A DNA stretch of 51,293 bases, taken from the NCBI GenBank assembly GCA_009602725.1, contig WELB01000030.1, forward strand, positions 290,158 to 341,450, written 5' to 3'. The DNA is from Spirogloea muscicola. Lineage: Eukaryota > Streptophyta > Zygnematophyceae > Spirogloeales > Spirogloeaceae. Position 1 is the first letter of the stretch. The number at the start of each line of letters is the position of its first letter. The notes beneath the pieces are model-generated. The model did no database searches and was not told the origin of the DNA. It was given only the letters and a program-made list of their open reading frames with translations. Positions 1 through 10,449 of this stretch are shown piece after piece. Both the position numbers and the translations under genes were made by a program.

Positions 1-6
1 GGGCGA

Positions 7-38
<32 letters not shown>

Positions 39-2007
39 TCGCCGCGAGCTGGGCTGGAGCACAACCAGGTGAGGGCGCTGGCCCGCTGCGGCCGATCGGG
101 CAGGCCCGCCGCAATCGCCTTAACCATTTATGACCACTAGCCTCGCACGACGGCAACGGCGTCGTCCTCGGCGGCGCAGATCCTGGCGACGGCGACGGCG
201 GCCTGCCTCTTCGCGCAGGCCCTGAAGCCCGTCACGGCCGCCATCGCCGGCCAGGGCTTCAACCCGCGCCTGATCATCAAGTCGGGCGGCATGCCGTCCT
301 CCCACTCCGCCGTACGACCGCCTCTCAGCCCGAGCAGACCCACATTGCCCGCATGCCCAAGCATGCCCAAGGAGCAGCTCAGCCTGCTACTTGCTCGCAC
401 ACTGTACCATGTTCCGCTTGTCTTCCTAGTACTGGCGCCAAATTGGCCACATATTCTGCAGCTCTGCTTGATGCGGCAGTGGAAACTCTGCCGCTGTTAT
501 CGCAGCTTGTTGGCCGAGCACGTTCGCTTCAGTCCGCGTGAGGGCTTGCTGACAAGCTGCACCCTCTGGGCGTGAGTGTCCTGCAGGTGGTGACCAGCGC
601 CGCGACTGCGTATGGCCTACAGAGGTGAGAGACGCGGAGAGCTCAGGCAATCCTGAGGCATATACGAGGTCCCGAAGCAGACTGACTGCAGCTGCCATAC
701 TTCCAACCAGCTTGATGGCGAGATTGTCAATGGCCTCCTTGCAACACGCTTGAAATTTGAGCGGCGTGAGCCTGTGACTGGCCACCCTGCGCAAGGAGCA
801 TTGGGGAAAGCTTACTTTGCAGTCGAGGTTTGTGATGGAGCGTGGCCTCCAGGGGATTGGAGGACCCTGTCTTTGGCGTCCTGGTGGTGTTTGCCTGCAT
901 TGTCATGTACGACGCCCAGGTCCGCCCTCCGATGCCATTTCGCCCAAGGCAGCGGCCGCCTCAGCGTGTGGCCATTCAGCAGCAATACATAACGCAAATG
1001 ATGTATCACAAGGACTTGCAGGTACCTCCTAAGTTGATGTACTTAGATATTGACATTGATCTGGTTCATTGCACCCCCCCTCAGCACCCAATGCTGCCAA
1101 CTGCTGCCAGGGCGTGCGGCGGGCGGTTGGCAAGCAGGCGGAAGTCATCAACACGCTGGTTGTGCCGGAGCTTGATCGCCCTTGTCAGCCCATAGACTTG
1201 GGGCAGGTGGGGGCCGGAGAAAGCCCGCCGTTGCCGCGCGCTGCCAGCGGCGTACAGCTAGCCCAGGAGCCGCAGCTAGCTGAGCTCGCCTTTGTCGCCA
1301 ACAGCGATGATGGGGTGAGGGACGATGTTGGTGATCGGCTGCTTGCAAACATTCCCGCTGCGCCGGCTGGCGTGGAGCTCGCACAGGAGCCCAAGCGGGC
1401 CGAGCTGGCCTTCATGCAGGCTGGCGAGCAGCCAGGCCCCAGCGCCAGGACGAGCGTGCTGCCTCGAGCCCCTGCGTCGCCAGTTGCGGATGCTGGCCCG
1501 CACGACGATCTTTCTGAGTCCAGCAACGGCTCGCCCGCGTCGCTCGGCACCACGATGTCCAGTCTGCCACGGTGGCTGGTGGAGGAGGTCCGAGGAAAGG
1601 CCTTCTTCAAGTCAGCAGAAGAGAAGCCTGCCATGAAGCAGGGGCTTGTTGAGAAGCAGGTAAGCATCTCGTCGCTCGTGCATCTTCGGTTTCACCATCA
1701 TCTCAAACGATCGGCATACCTAATTAGCCTTTGGCTCTGCAGGACAGGCTAATCACAAGCCAGCAAGTGCATGCAGCCAGGCAGTGCTCGCTGCACATAA
1801 GATGAAGCTCCTGGTAATTCCTTCCACGGGCTTCTCACCCCTTCCAGCCGCATTTGTGCCATGAAGGAGCTAAGCGAACTGGAGGGGTGGAGGCACATCC
1901 CATTGAAAGAGAGCGTTGGCCACACCAAGCTCGAAGTGCTCGTGGGGGGCTGCGCTGGCATCGCCCTAGCCATGTTCTTGCACACTACAAGCAATCCCTC
2001 CATTTGA
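1..2007 (+). CDS. Divergent PAP2 / DUF212 membrane protein, 5' partial
   Basis: Resembles the plant and bacterial (YuiD-type) DUF212 family, also called acid phosphatase/vanadium haloperoxidase-related, a small integral membrane protein of uncertain activity. Exons seen: about 141-311 (FNPRLIIKSGGMPSSHSA), 587-624 (VVTSAATAYGLQR), 853-919 (GLEDPVFGVLVVFACIVMYDA), 1111-1659 (GVRRAVGKQAEVINTL) and 1848-2007 (MKELSELEGWRHIPLKESVG, GHTKLEVLVGGCAGIALAMF). The GGMPSSHSA, MYDA-GVRR and GHT motifs are family hallmarks. Introns are GT-AG. An earlier exon may end at 68, so the start lies outside the window. Exon 4 carries an insertion of about 140 residues, absent from the compact family, with an internal repeat. 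Joining 1659 to 1848 does not keep phase, so a small exon or another splice site is missing from my model. Membership is secure; activity is not established. Confidence 0.8.
8..35. repeat. (GCC)n microsatellite
   Basis: About nine GCC units at the left edge, possibly coding for a Pro or Ala run in an upstream exon of the DUF212 gene. Confidence 0.7.
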
Positions 2008-2401
2008 GCAAGGACAGGTGTTGACTGTCCATTAGCGACGTGTTCTTGAGGCCCTCCAGCATGAATCGATATATATATCAAGTAGATAAGCTCACGTGCG
2101 TTTGTGAGCTCTGTTCTGGACGTAGAATTGTGAGCTCTCGACGCCCATCTCAAATTTCAAGAAATGTCCAAGCATGGAGGGTTGTTACTAGCGTATAGCC
2201 TTATCAAGGAAGCGTCATCGATGCGTTTCCATACCAGAAACAAGAGTAAGGCACCATGGGACTGAAGAACAGTGCCACTTGTGAGAGGTAAGCTGACAAC
2301 TTAGGCCTGCTTTTAATGCATGATTTGACACACATGTATGGATGCTGGGGTTATGCATAGGAGTTGTTCCAGAACAACGAATTGTAGTGTCGGTAAGAAG
2401 T
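2008..2401. other. Convergent intergenic spacer
   Basis: Short spacer between the 3' ends of the DUF212 gene (+) and the AP endonuclease gene (-). No further gene or repeat is seen. I found no TGTAA signal for either gene here. Confidence 0.6.
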
Positions 2402-5400
2402 CTAAGCTGCTCGGAAAATCAACCCAAGCGGGCAGTGATCGCTCCCTGGAAAGTCAGGGATGGTGTACGAGTCTAGGACTCGGTCGTACAAATGCTCAGA
2501 AACGAGGAAGTAGTCCAGCCTCCATCCTGCAAAGCAGGAAACAGGTTGCTTATCAGATTTTTTGCAGCTCACTACATTCATTGAGGAAGCTTGCAGCCCA
2601 CAACTGCTCGAATTCGGTGGAGGTACAGAGCAGATTTCAAATAGAGCAGTTGAGCACAAACATTACATTGACGTGGCCACTTCCCAACCTTGGTTCTTGG
2701 GCCTGGTCTTCATGCGGTAACCCCAGTACGTGTATGCAACCTTCTTGGGGTGCTGCCTCCTAAAGGTATCCACAAACCCATTCTGCAGGTAGTGCTTTGC
2801 AAAGCTCTCCCGCTCTTCAACTGTAAAACCTGCACTTCTCTTGTTACCCTGCAGATAGGAAGAGGGCATCAACCCCACAACTTTATGTAGCATGAATATA
2901 GGAGGGCAGTGGCGTTCTACTCAATAGTTTGAGGTGCTAAGTACAATTTGACTGGCAATACAAGCCAGCAAACAACAATCTCGGCCTTCAGCTTGTGAAC
3001 AAACTGACATAAGACGGTCAATGCTTCTAAATGAGGTGAGGTCATGCCTGTGCTTCTTGGGAACTGTAGGCATGCTAGTTGCAGATTTTAAGACAGTTTG
3101 CACTGGACCAATGACAACAGTTGACTGTGCCCACCATGGGGTTGTAGATAACAATTTCCTCATAGGCGCAGTTGAGATCACCAGTCAAGATCACAGGCTT
3201 CGTCTGCTCCAGCATCTGCAGAAGGCGGCTAGCTACTGCATTCAATGACCTCACACCAGCGATACTGCCTATCAGGGAAGGTACTAGCTGTAAGTGACTT
3301 AGTGAAAACTCCTGCCATATAGTGAGCAATAGCCAGATGTGGTTCTGCTAGTGTCCCAGGAGCAGAGTGCTTGCTGCAGGGCCCTCAGCACAGGCTGTTT
3401 TGATTGGCTCCCTGAAAAAGCATTGAGTGTAGTGACGAATTGCCAGTACACGGTATGGCATTTGATCCGAGTCAGTATTACATACTTACCTTCAGGTACG
3501 CTGAGAGAGAGCAATCCCACTGATGCTGCCGGTAGTCCTGCGCCACAATTCAATGAAAAGAATAAGCCAGGACTTTGTGGACTCAAATATATTAGTCTTC
3601 AAGCAGCCTGATTTCCAGAAAGCGGGAACCAAATGCAACAAGTCATGGCAGCTGCTACTGGCAAACCTTGCACCACTTCCATGAGGGCTCAAAGCATGAA
3701 AGTACCAAGCGGACAAGCTGGTCCCCAGAGTTGGGGACGTAACAGACCACAACATAGTGGCCCTCGTATTCAGCAGTAATGAGCCTGCCTTCCTTGTCGT
3801 GGTCATCTATGCCCATCCCACACCTCACTGAGATGGGCTCTTCCTGCAAGTCGCACGATGCAGGCTTGTCAGAGTGACTGCACGTCCTCCGTAAGTCAGT
3901 ACTTCACTCTTTCAGACGCCCGATGGGCATAGGGACATCGGATCAAGATCAGAATAAATGATCCACTATGCTTTCTTCGAAGATTGTGAGAGGCTGATGC
4001 AATAATGATGCAGGACAAAGTTGAAATCAGGCAGATAATTTACCTTTGACAGCAGCGCGGTGCCGGAGTACCCGAGCCTTGCGTTGCTGCAGTTCCAGTA
4101 GGTGCTCTTGTAGCTCAATGGCACCTGGCTCCTGACTTTGTCCACGTCCTTGTCCTGATATTCAAGGACAAGCGTCATGGATGCTGTGAGCATTCCTCTT
4201 GCCTATTGACACGCTTCAGAATGCTTCATGTGCCCTCTGTTTCCCGGTTTCGCACACAAATTTGGCAAATTTGCACAAACCATGCTATGTGACTGGTTGT
4301 ATGCAACAAGCGGTCCATTGACACGACCAGGACAAGTGACCAGAATGTCCTGACCTTGTCATACATGCACATGCTAATTTGTACAATAACCCTGAGACCT
4401 ACGGCTTTTCTCCAAATTCCTGCTGCTATGTGGCAAGTGTCCAGCAGCCAAAACCTCGTCGACTGTGCTGCTGTTCACGCATAACAACCTGCAGCTTTGT
4501 CTCCTGAAGGCAGATGACGTCAGGGTCCTCCCGCAGCACGAGTTCTTCCAGCAGACGCGCCTGCTCGTCTCCGTCGCCACCCTCAGACACCGCCCGCATC
4601 ACAGCGCGGAGGCCATTGACGTTCCACGACACAACCTTCACCAGACCGTGCCGCTCGTCTGGCAGCAGAGGCCGCATGGTTGCTGGATTGTAGGCCACCC
4701 AGTCTTCTGCGGGCCTCCTGAAACAAAGGCAGTAATAAGCTCAAGTATAGGTTTGCAGCGATGATCTAGATTGATTTAGGTGTCAGGAAATAGTTTTCTA
4801 CTTCCTTTGTCCTTATCAAACTCGGAATCCAGTGCTCAAAGTGAAGGATGTGAACCATATGCCTTCAATGAACATGCCAACTAAGCCATATACTTGACAA
4901 TGCGCATACAGAGGAAGACCACGTGACAAATACGGACTTGTGCACAAGCCTAGTCCAGGGCTCGGTGCTGGCCGCCTCCGCAGCCACCTGAGCGGTTTGA
5001 GCTGCTCCTGCCGAGTCCACAACATTGCTGGGCAAGCGAGGCTCCACGGCGGGCTTTGGCACCTGCTTGACTTGCCGCCGCTTCTTGGCTGGAGCAGGCA
5101 CCCCGGGCTCGGCTTCCACCACAGTGCTCGTCGCTTGAGCACCAGCCTTTTTCCTGCCGGAAGACCGCGGCGCCCGCGCTGTCGCAGTTACCTCCACCTT
5201 GGCACGTGTCTTCGAAGCTGGCATACCATGGTGCAGCTTGGTTGCGGGGGCGGTCTCCTCGATGGGTTCGTTGAGCACCAGCGCCGATTTCCTGCCCCGC
5301 TGCCGCACCTGTACCTCGACCGATCTCAGCTTTCCTTCCACGGGCTTCTCGGGTTCCGATGCATGGCGGGCTGCAGGCTGGCCTCGCCGCCGCGCCGCGA

Positions 5401-5563
5401 CGGGCTTCCCTTGTTTGCCGCCGTCGCCATTTGCGGCCAGCGATCCATCTGCAGCCGGCAGCTCAGCCTCCTCCTTGGAGCTGCCCGTCCCCTTGTCGCC
5501 ACCATTACTCTGTACGCGGAGGCTGGCCCGCGTGATCCTTCTAGCGCTGCGCACCAGCAGCAT
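2402..5563 (-). CDS. ARP: AP endonuclease (ExoIII/APE1 family, plant ARP type)
   Basis: Cuts DNA 5' of abasic sites in base excision repair. Eight exons (5563-4920, 4717-4489, 4154-4044, 3843-3706, 3537-3490, 3215-3135, 2848-2689, 2526-2402) sum to 1536 nt, exactly 512 codons. The product is 511 aa, close to plant ARP length. The N-terminus [18 protein letters not shown] is Arg/Ser-rich without acids, like an organelle transit peptide. A basic tail with AKKRRQVK could be nuclear. The EEP core keeps [68 protein letters not shown] and PGSDHCP. These hold the metal Asn and Glu, Tyr, Asp-x-Asn, Asp and catalytic His, so an active enzyme is expected. It lies head-to-head with the KCS gene. The exon 1 donor (gtcttc at 4919) is weak but gives the right phase and length. 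Confidence 0.9.
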
Positions 5564-7058
5564 CTGCCCCCACCCTCATGACGCGCATGAGAACCGAGCT
5601 TCACTGGCGAGCCACACAGAGCAGGCATGCGTGCTTAAGAGCAGCAAACGAAGCAATGCGCCGGGGACAGCAATGGAAGGACAAGCTCCTTCGCCTATGT
5701 TCAGGAGGGCGGCGTTCTGGGTCACAGTATCAAGGGCCCGAGGTTGAGGGTCAGAGGACAACAGGCTACTCTTGAGACGCTCATAGGATACTGTCTCAGA
5801 ATTCCAGTGACCCTCAAGCGTCATCGCAGGCCTGGCACTCGTGCTGCAATAGTAAAGGCTGCATCGTTGAACCACTCACCGTCATGGGCAGCTTCGCAGC
5901 TGTGCGACGAGTCCCTGCATCCCCACGCTGTCTCCAGCACACCGGCACCGCCGGAGCGGCAGTGGTGTCCGGATGCGCGGAGGAGCCCACGATCCACCAA
6001 GACGCCCAGCGAGCTGCCCCAAAGCGAGTGCCAGAGCTCGATGGCGAGAAGGGGCAGGCCGTCGTGGGCCCTTCTTTGCGGAGCCCGCGCGCCAGCAGCA
6101 GCGGTGTGGCGACGGCGGCGGCGCGGGCTCTCAGCTCGGCGGCTGCGGGGGAGGCCCTGGAGAGGGACGCCAAGAGCATGGGGCTCAGGCTGCTCAGTTG
6201 CGCCACGCCTCGCCACAGTGGGCCGCCACGACGGGGCTCGCCGCGGGCTCAGTGCTTGGCAGCCGCCATCTGGGACGAGCCAGACCCCGAGGACCAGCCG
6301 CCACAGTGGAGCTCCCGGCTGCGTCGCTCGAAAGCCTCGATCGCTAGCTGGGTCCCCACGTTGGTTGCGGCGCGGGAGAGCCCAATTGGCGACGCCGAAG
6401 CGTCGTCGGGGAGCTGGAGGCCGAGGAAGACGGCTGGCGCGAGGGACTCTCCCCACCAGCCCCAGCACCGCCGCCGCGGCGGTCCTGGCAACGTGGCTGC
6501 GTCGGGCCGGCGTTGGCGGTGCCGGCTCTGCCGCGGCGGCTGGAAGCGGAGGGGAAGGGAAGGGCGCCCAGACGGAATGGCGAATTGTAAAGGATCGCTG
6601 GACGCGGCGTAAGATGCGGCGCGTAACGCGGCGTCGAGTGCGGCGTGGAAGGCGGCGGGAAACGCGGCGGCGGCGCGGGAGTTGGAGCTGGCCGCGTGGC
6701 GAGCAGCCCGGGTGCGGGGGAGACGGAGGGCTAGGAGACAAAATCCTCTGCGGGGCCCGGGCACGAGGTGAGCCGGCGTGTACCCGGGCGCGACGACGTT
6801 TCCCAACCGGGGGCTGCCCGCGAAAGCGGGGCGGCAGCGCGGCCGGGCGGCAAGACCCGCAGAGGACGCGGGGTTGCCACGTGGCGCGCGGCTGGGCCAA
6901 GGCGCGCCGCCACGCGCCGGGCCGTGGAGCGGCGCACGTGCGAGAGGCGCCCCCAACGGCCCGACAGGGGAGTGGTTCCAGCCAGCCCGGCCGCACTGCT
7001 TCCCCCTTCGCCGCGGTTTCTCTGCCGGCGGCGGCTCGCGGCGGCGGGCGCGGGCGCC
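5564..7058. promoter_or_regulatory. GC-rich divergent spacer between AP endonuclease and KCS
   Basis: About 1.5 kb separates the two divergent start codons, so promoter and leader sequence of both genes must lie here. From about 6000 it is very GC-rich. That depletes stop codons and yields long overlapping reading frames on both strands, Arg/Pro/Ala-rich and without any family signature. A 5' UTR of KCS immediately upstream of 7059 is likely. No TATA box is evident. Confidence 0.5.
5814..6206 (-). CDS. Possible small ORF with presequence-like N-terminus
   Basis: An open frame of 130 codons starts MAQLSSLSPMLLASLSRASP and continues Ala/Arg/Ser-rich, like a mitochondrial or plastid presequence, then WASWWIVGS. 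It ends HECQACDDA. A strong-looking donor (acg|gtgagt) and a ctattgcag acceptor lie only 36 nt apart near 5850-5890, too short for a normal intron, and the frame stays open either way. I do not recognise the product. GC-rich DNA makes chance ORFs common here, so this is only a candidate. Confidence 0.2.
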   Translation of the reverse strand: MAQLSSLSPMLLASLSRASPAAAELRARAAAVATPLLLARGLRKEGPTTACPFSPSSSGTRFGAARWASWWIVGSSAHPDTTAAPAVPVCWRQRGDAGTRRTAAKLPMTVSGSTMQPLLLQHECQACDDA

Positions 7059-8636
7059 ATGGCCAAGGGCGGCGACGGCGGCGGGATGCGCGGTGGCGGC
7101 GACGCCGGCGGCAACGGGCCGTCGGTGGTGATCGGCATCGGGCGGCGGGGCGGGCGGGCGATCATGCCGGACTTCCTGCAGAGCGTGAACCTGAAGCACG
7201 TGAAGCTGGGGTACCACATCCTGGTGTCCCACGCCGTCACGCTGTGCCTCCTGCCGCTGGTGCTCAGCGCCGGCGCGGAGCTGGCGCGCATGGGCCCCGT
7301 CAGGCTCGCCCGCCTCAGCGACGCGCTGCGCTACAACTTCGCGTCCACGCTCGTCTGCCTAGCTGCGCTGGTCTTCGGCGCGACGGTGTGGGCGCTGGCG
7401 CGGCCGCGGCCCGTGTACCTCGTCGACCACTCGTGCTACCGCCCCGACGACGAGCTGCGGTCCCCCGCGTCCATGTTCAAGGCCCACAGCGCGGCGTCGG
7501 GGTTCTTCGACGAGACGAGCCTGGAGTTCCAGGCCAAGATCCTGGAGCGCAGCGGGCTGGGCGACGGCACGTACCTGCCCGCCGGCGTGCGCGCCATCCC
7601 GCCGGACCCCTGCATGGCCAATGCCCGCGCCGAGGCCGAGGCCGTGATGTTCGGCGCCATCGACGACCTCCTGGCGCGCACCGCCGTGAGCCCCAAGGAC
7701 GTGGGCATCGTCGTCGTCAACTGCTCGCTCTTCAACCCCACGCCCTCGCTGTCTGCCATGGTCGTCAACCGCTACTCCATGCGCGGCTCCACGCGCACCT
7801 ACAACCTCGGCGGCATGGGCTGCTCCGCCGGCGTCATCGCCGTCGACCTCGCCCGCGACCTCCTCCAGGTCCACGGCGGCACGTACGCGCTCGTCGTGTC
7901 CACCGAGAACATCACCCAGAACTGGTACTTCGGCAATCGCCGCGCCATGCTCATCCCCAACTGCCTCTTCCGCATGGGCGGCGCCGCGGTGCTGCTCTCG
8001 AACCGCCGCGCCGACTCCCGGCGCGCCAAGTACGAGCTCGTGCACACGGTGCGCACGCACAAGGGCGCGGACGACAAGTGCTACCAGGTGGTGTACCAGG
8101 AGCAGGACGAGAGCGGCCAGATGGGCGTGCGGCTCTCCAAGGACCTCATGGCCATCGCGGGCGACGCGCTCAAGACCAACATCACGACGCTCGGCCCGCT
8201 GGTGCTCCCGCTGTCGGAGCAGCTCCTCTTCTTTGCCGTGCTCGTCGCGCGCCGCGTGCTGCGCCTTAAGGGCATCAAGCCGTACATCCCCGACTTCAAG
8301 CTCGCGTTCGAGCATTTCTGCATCCACGCCGGCGGGCGCGCAGTGCTCGACGAGCTCGAGAAGAACCTGCAGCTCACACCGGCGCACGTCGAGCCGTCGC
8401 GCATGACGCTCTACCGCTGGGGCAACACCTCCTCCTCCTCCATCTGGTACGAGCTCGCGTACTTGGAGGCCAGGGGACGCGTGCGCCGTGGCGACCGCGT
8501 CTGGCAGATTGCCTTTGGCTCGGGGTTCAAGTGTAACAGCGCTGTCTGGCGCGCCCGCCGCACCATCAAGCCCGAGACACGCTGGCCCTGGCTCGACGAC
8601 ATTGACAAGCTTCCAGTCAAACTCCCTGAATTCTAG
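7059..8636 (+). CDS. KCS: 3-ketoacyl-CoA synthase (FAE1 type)
   Basis: Condensing enzyme of very-long-chain fatty acid elongation in the ER: joins malonyl-CoA to long-chain acyl-CoA. Single uninterrupted frame, 525 aa, normal length. The start MAKGGDGGGMRGGGDAGG is the first ATG before the conserved region. Two N-terminal hydrophobic segments (about residues 50-70, 90-115) match the usual membrane anchors. Then come PVYLVDHSCY, the active-site Cys in NLGGMGCSAGVIAVDLA, STENITQNWY, FRMGGAA, the His in FEHFCIHAGGRAV and the Asn in YRWGNTSSSSIWYELAY, completing the Cys-His-Asn triad. It ends WLDDIDKLPVKLPEF. Unlike every other recognised gene here it has no intron, which is common for plant KCS genes. 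A TGTAA signal follows about 60 nt after the stop. Confidence 0.97.
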   Translation: MAKGGDGGGMRGGGDAGGNGPSVVIGIGRRGGRAIMPDFLQSVNLKHVKLGYHILVSHAVTLCLLPLVLSAGAELARMGPVRLARLSDALRYNFASTLVCLAALVFGATVWALARPRPVYLVDHSCYRPDDELRSPASMFKAHSAASGFFDETSLEFQAKILERSGLGDGTYLPAGVRAIPPDPCMANARAEAEAVMFGAIDDLLARTAVSPKDVGIVVVNCSLFNPTPSLSAMVVNRYSMRGSTRTYNLGGMGCSAGVIAVDLARDLLQVHGGTYALVVSTENITQNWYFGNRRAMLIPNCLFRMGGAAVLLSNRRADSRRAKYELVHTVRTHKGADDKCYQVVYQEQDESGQMGVRLSKDLMAIAGDALKTNITTLGPLVLPLSEQLLFFAVLVARRVLRLKGIKPYIPDFKLAFEHFCIHAGGRAVLDELEKNLQLTPAHVEPSRMTLYRWGNTSSSSIWYELAYLEARGRVRRGDRVWQIAFGSGFKCNSAVWRARRTIKPETRWPWLDDIDKLPVKLPEF

Positions 8637-8694
8637 GCCTCGGTAAGTCACCATGGCTTATCTCTTACGGTGTACACTTCAGTGCAGCTACAGG

Positions 8695-8699
8695 TGTAA
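8695..8699 (+). terminator. TGTAA polyadenylation signal of KCS
   Basis: TGTAA, the usual chlorophyte polyadenylation signal, 58 nt after the KCS stop codon. Confidence 0.55.
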
Positions 8700-8873
8700 A
8701 AGAACGGACAGTCACATGAAGAGCCAACTTGTGTTTGTTGCAAAGCAGCAAGAGTAGTTGCTATGACCTCTATGCTGTACCAGAAGGCCTGGGCCCGTGA
8801 ACGCATTTGCAGATACCAATATGTCTCAATAATGGCTGACTTTGGCATTCAGCAGCACTAAGCAATGTTCTGA

Positions 8874-10441
8874 ATGGAAAGTTCGGATTCCCTTGTCCTC
8901 ACCGCTTGTTATCTCCTGCTGGTGCTGCTTCTTATTGCCAGGGGTTGCAGCTTTTGGAAGCTCCCAATTGATTGCTGCAGCATACTGCAGCCAGCCGACA
9001 CGCTGCCAAGGAAGACAGCGTGGGCTTTTGGACGGCATTCGGTGGACTCCCCCGTCGAAGTGACGGGTAGCCCTCCGGCGCCCAATGATGCCTCAGGCAG
9101 AGCATTCAAGCTCTAACTAGGGCCAAGGCTGAGCTGTCCTGAGCTGGATATCGACGAGGGCATCCTTCGAGCGCTGTTGTCTGCATGGAGAGTGCCGGGG
9201 AGACCCACAACCGCCCTAAGGGTAGGCCTCGTCAGATGCTGCGCCTACAAAGAGAGGACGCCATGAATAATGAGGCAGCCCAAGCTGGCTCTGGAGGTCA
9301 TGTGAGCTGAGACTCTAGCTTAAATTGCGCCAGATTCATCCCTTCCAACATGCTCATGTGCAGAATGTGGCACATGGCAATTTATTGCATCAGACCTCAA
9401 ATTTGCAAGCGATGAATTGTCATACCGCAAGCTGCTCTGTGTGCCCCTGCCTGTTATTGGTAGAAGGTGGTGCAATCTGGACTTTGGCAAGTCTTGCTTA
9501 TTACTCTGTTTGGGCAAGATCTGGTCACAGGTAAGAGTCCTGGACGTGCTGAGCCTCTAATTGGTCAACTCTTGCCTAGCTCTTGCCTAGCTTATGCCTA
9601 AGTTGCAGCATGCAACCAAACACCCCATCTACTTTCTCCGATGTCTCCCCGAGGCATATTGAATCTCTTGACATTCATCTGCCTTCAGGCATGTCTTAAG
9701 TGTAAAGTGCTCCTGTTGGGATCCTTTTTGATTTTCTGGCTGAAAGTCAGTGACAGTAGTCCTCCTGCACTTACAGCCAACAAGGTTACAAGGTCATGCA
9801 AAGTGTAGTTGCACTTCAGGTGCTGGCTTGCAACATGATGATCCTGATCAGAACCATGTCCTCGTCGATGATGACAATGTTGCAATTCGACCCTTAGTTT
9901 CAAAAGAAGAGGCTAGGAATCAGCAATTTGATGATCGCTTGAGCACCCTAAGCACATACTACGAAAACAATGTCATGACTGCGTATCTCCAGTGTTTCAC
10001 GTGATTGTAGAATGTGCACACATGCAAGATGCACTGTGCAGGATTGGGTAGCAAGTCTTCGCCTGCAGCTTTCAGATATACATCTTGTGCATATTTCTGT
10101 CCTTTCCTGCTGGGTTCAACATGAAGACATTGTATGTAAGGTTTACAGCTTGTCCACCAGGAGACAAAGGCAGAGCAGCCTTCAAGTTGTGGCGGCCTTG
10201 TGTCACATGGACAGATTGATTCCGAACTGAGAAGACTTTTGACGAGATTATGCAGAGATTGGAGCCGATTATATTGCACACACAGTACATCAATGTACCA
10301 CCAGATATGAAAGTAGCACAAGATGTTAAGGACATCCATATGCAAATTGTCTGTCACGGAAAAGTTTGTAGATGTTGTGGAATCATCGATGAAGTACAAG
10401 TCCAGTGGCGGATGCGAAAGGGCTCGGTAAGACCACCTTTT
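8874..10441 (+). CDS. Unidentified spliced gene (boundaries uncertain)
   Basis: Several exon-like stretches with good splice signals lie on this strand, but I do not recognise the product. A possible first exon opens MESSDSLVLTACYLLLVLLL, a hydrophobic segment. An exon ending at the strong donor cacag|gtaagagt (9531) reads FIASDLKFASDELSYRKLL in one frame. It joins in phase to an exon after cttcag at about 9689 (ACLKCKVLLLGSFLIFWLKV). Another, from about 9820, reads DDDNVAIRPLVSKEEARNQQ then FDDRLSTLSTYYENNVM. A last stretch ends at gctcg|gtaaga (10425). A 221-codon frame on the opposite strand (9959-10624) overlaps and could be the real one. I cannot assemble one consistent protein. Confidence 0.35.
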
Positions 10442-10449
10442 CTTCAGTA

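Noticed and set aside
3216-3300. Upstream acceptor (cacttacag near 3297) for the AP endonuclease TGDLN exon
   Set aside because: It would insert about 27 extra residues; the ctgcag acceptor at 3215 keeps phase and family alignment.
5744-8269. 841-codon plus-strand frame overlapping KCS
   Set aside because: Arg/Pro/Ala-rich shadow frame caused by high GC; the KCS frame carries the conserved residues.
7359-8654. 431-codon minus-strand frame opposite KCS
   Set aside because: Antisense shadow of a GC-rich coding sequence with no family signature.
10060-10320. Carnosine N-methyltransferase-like similarity of a CRDWS motif
   Set aside because: Only a few residues match and the SAM-binding motifs of that family are not found.
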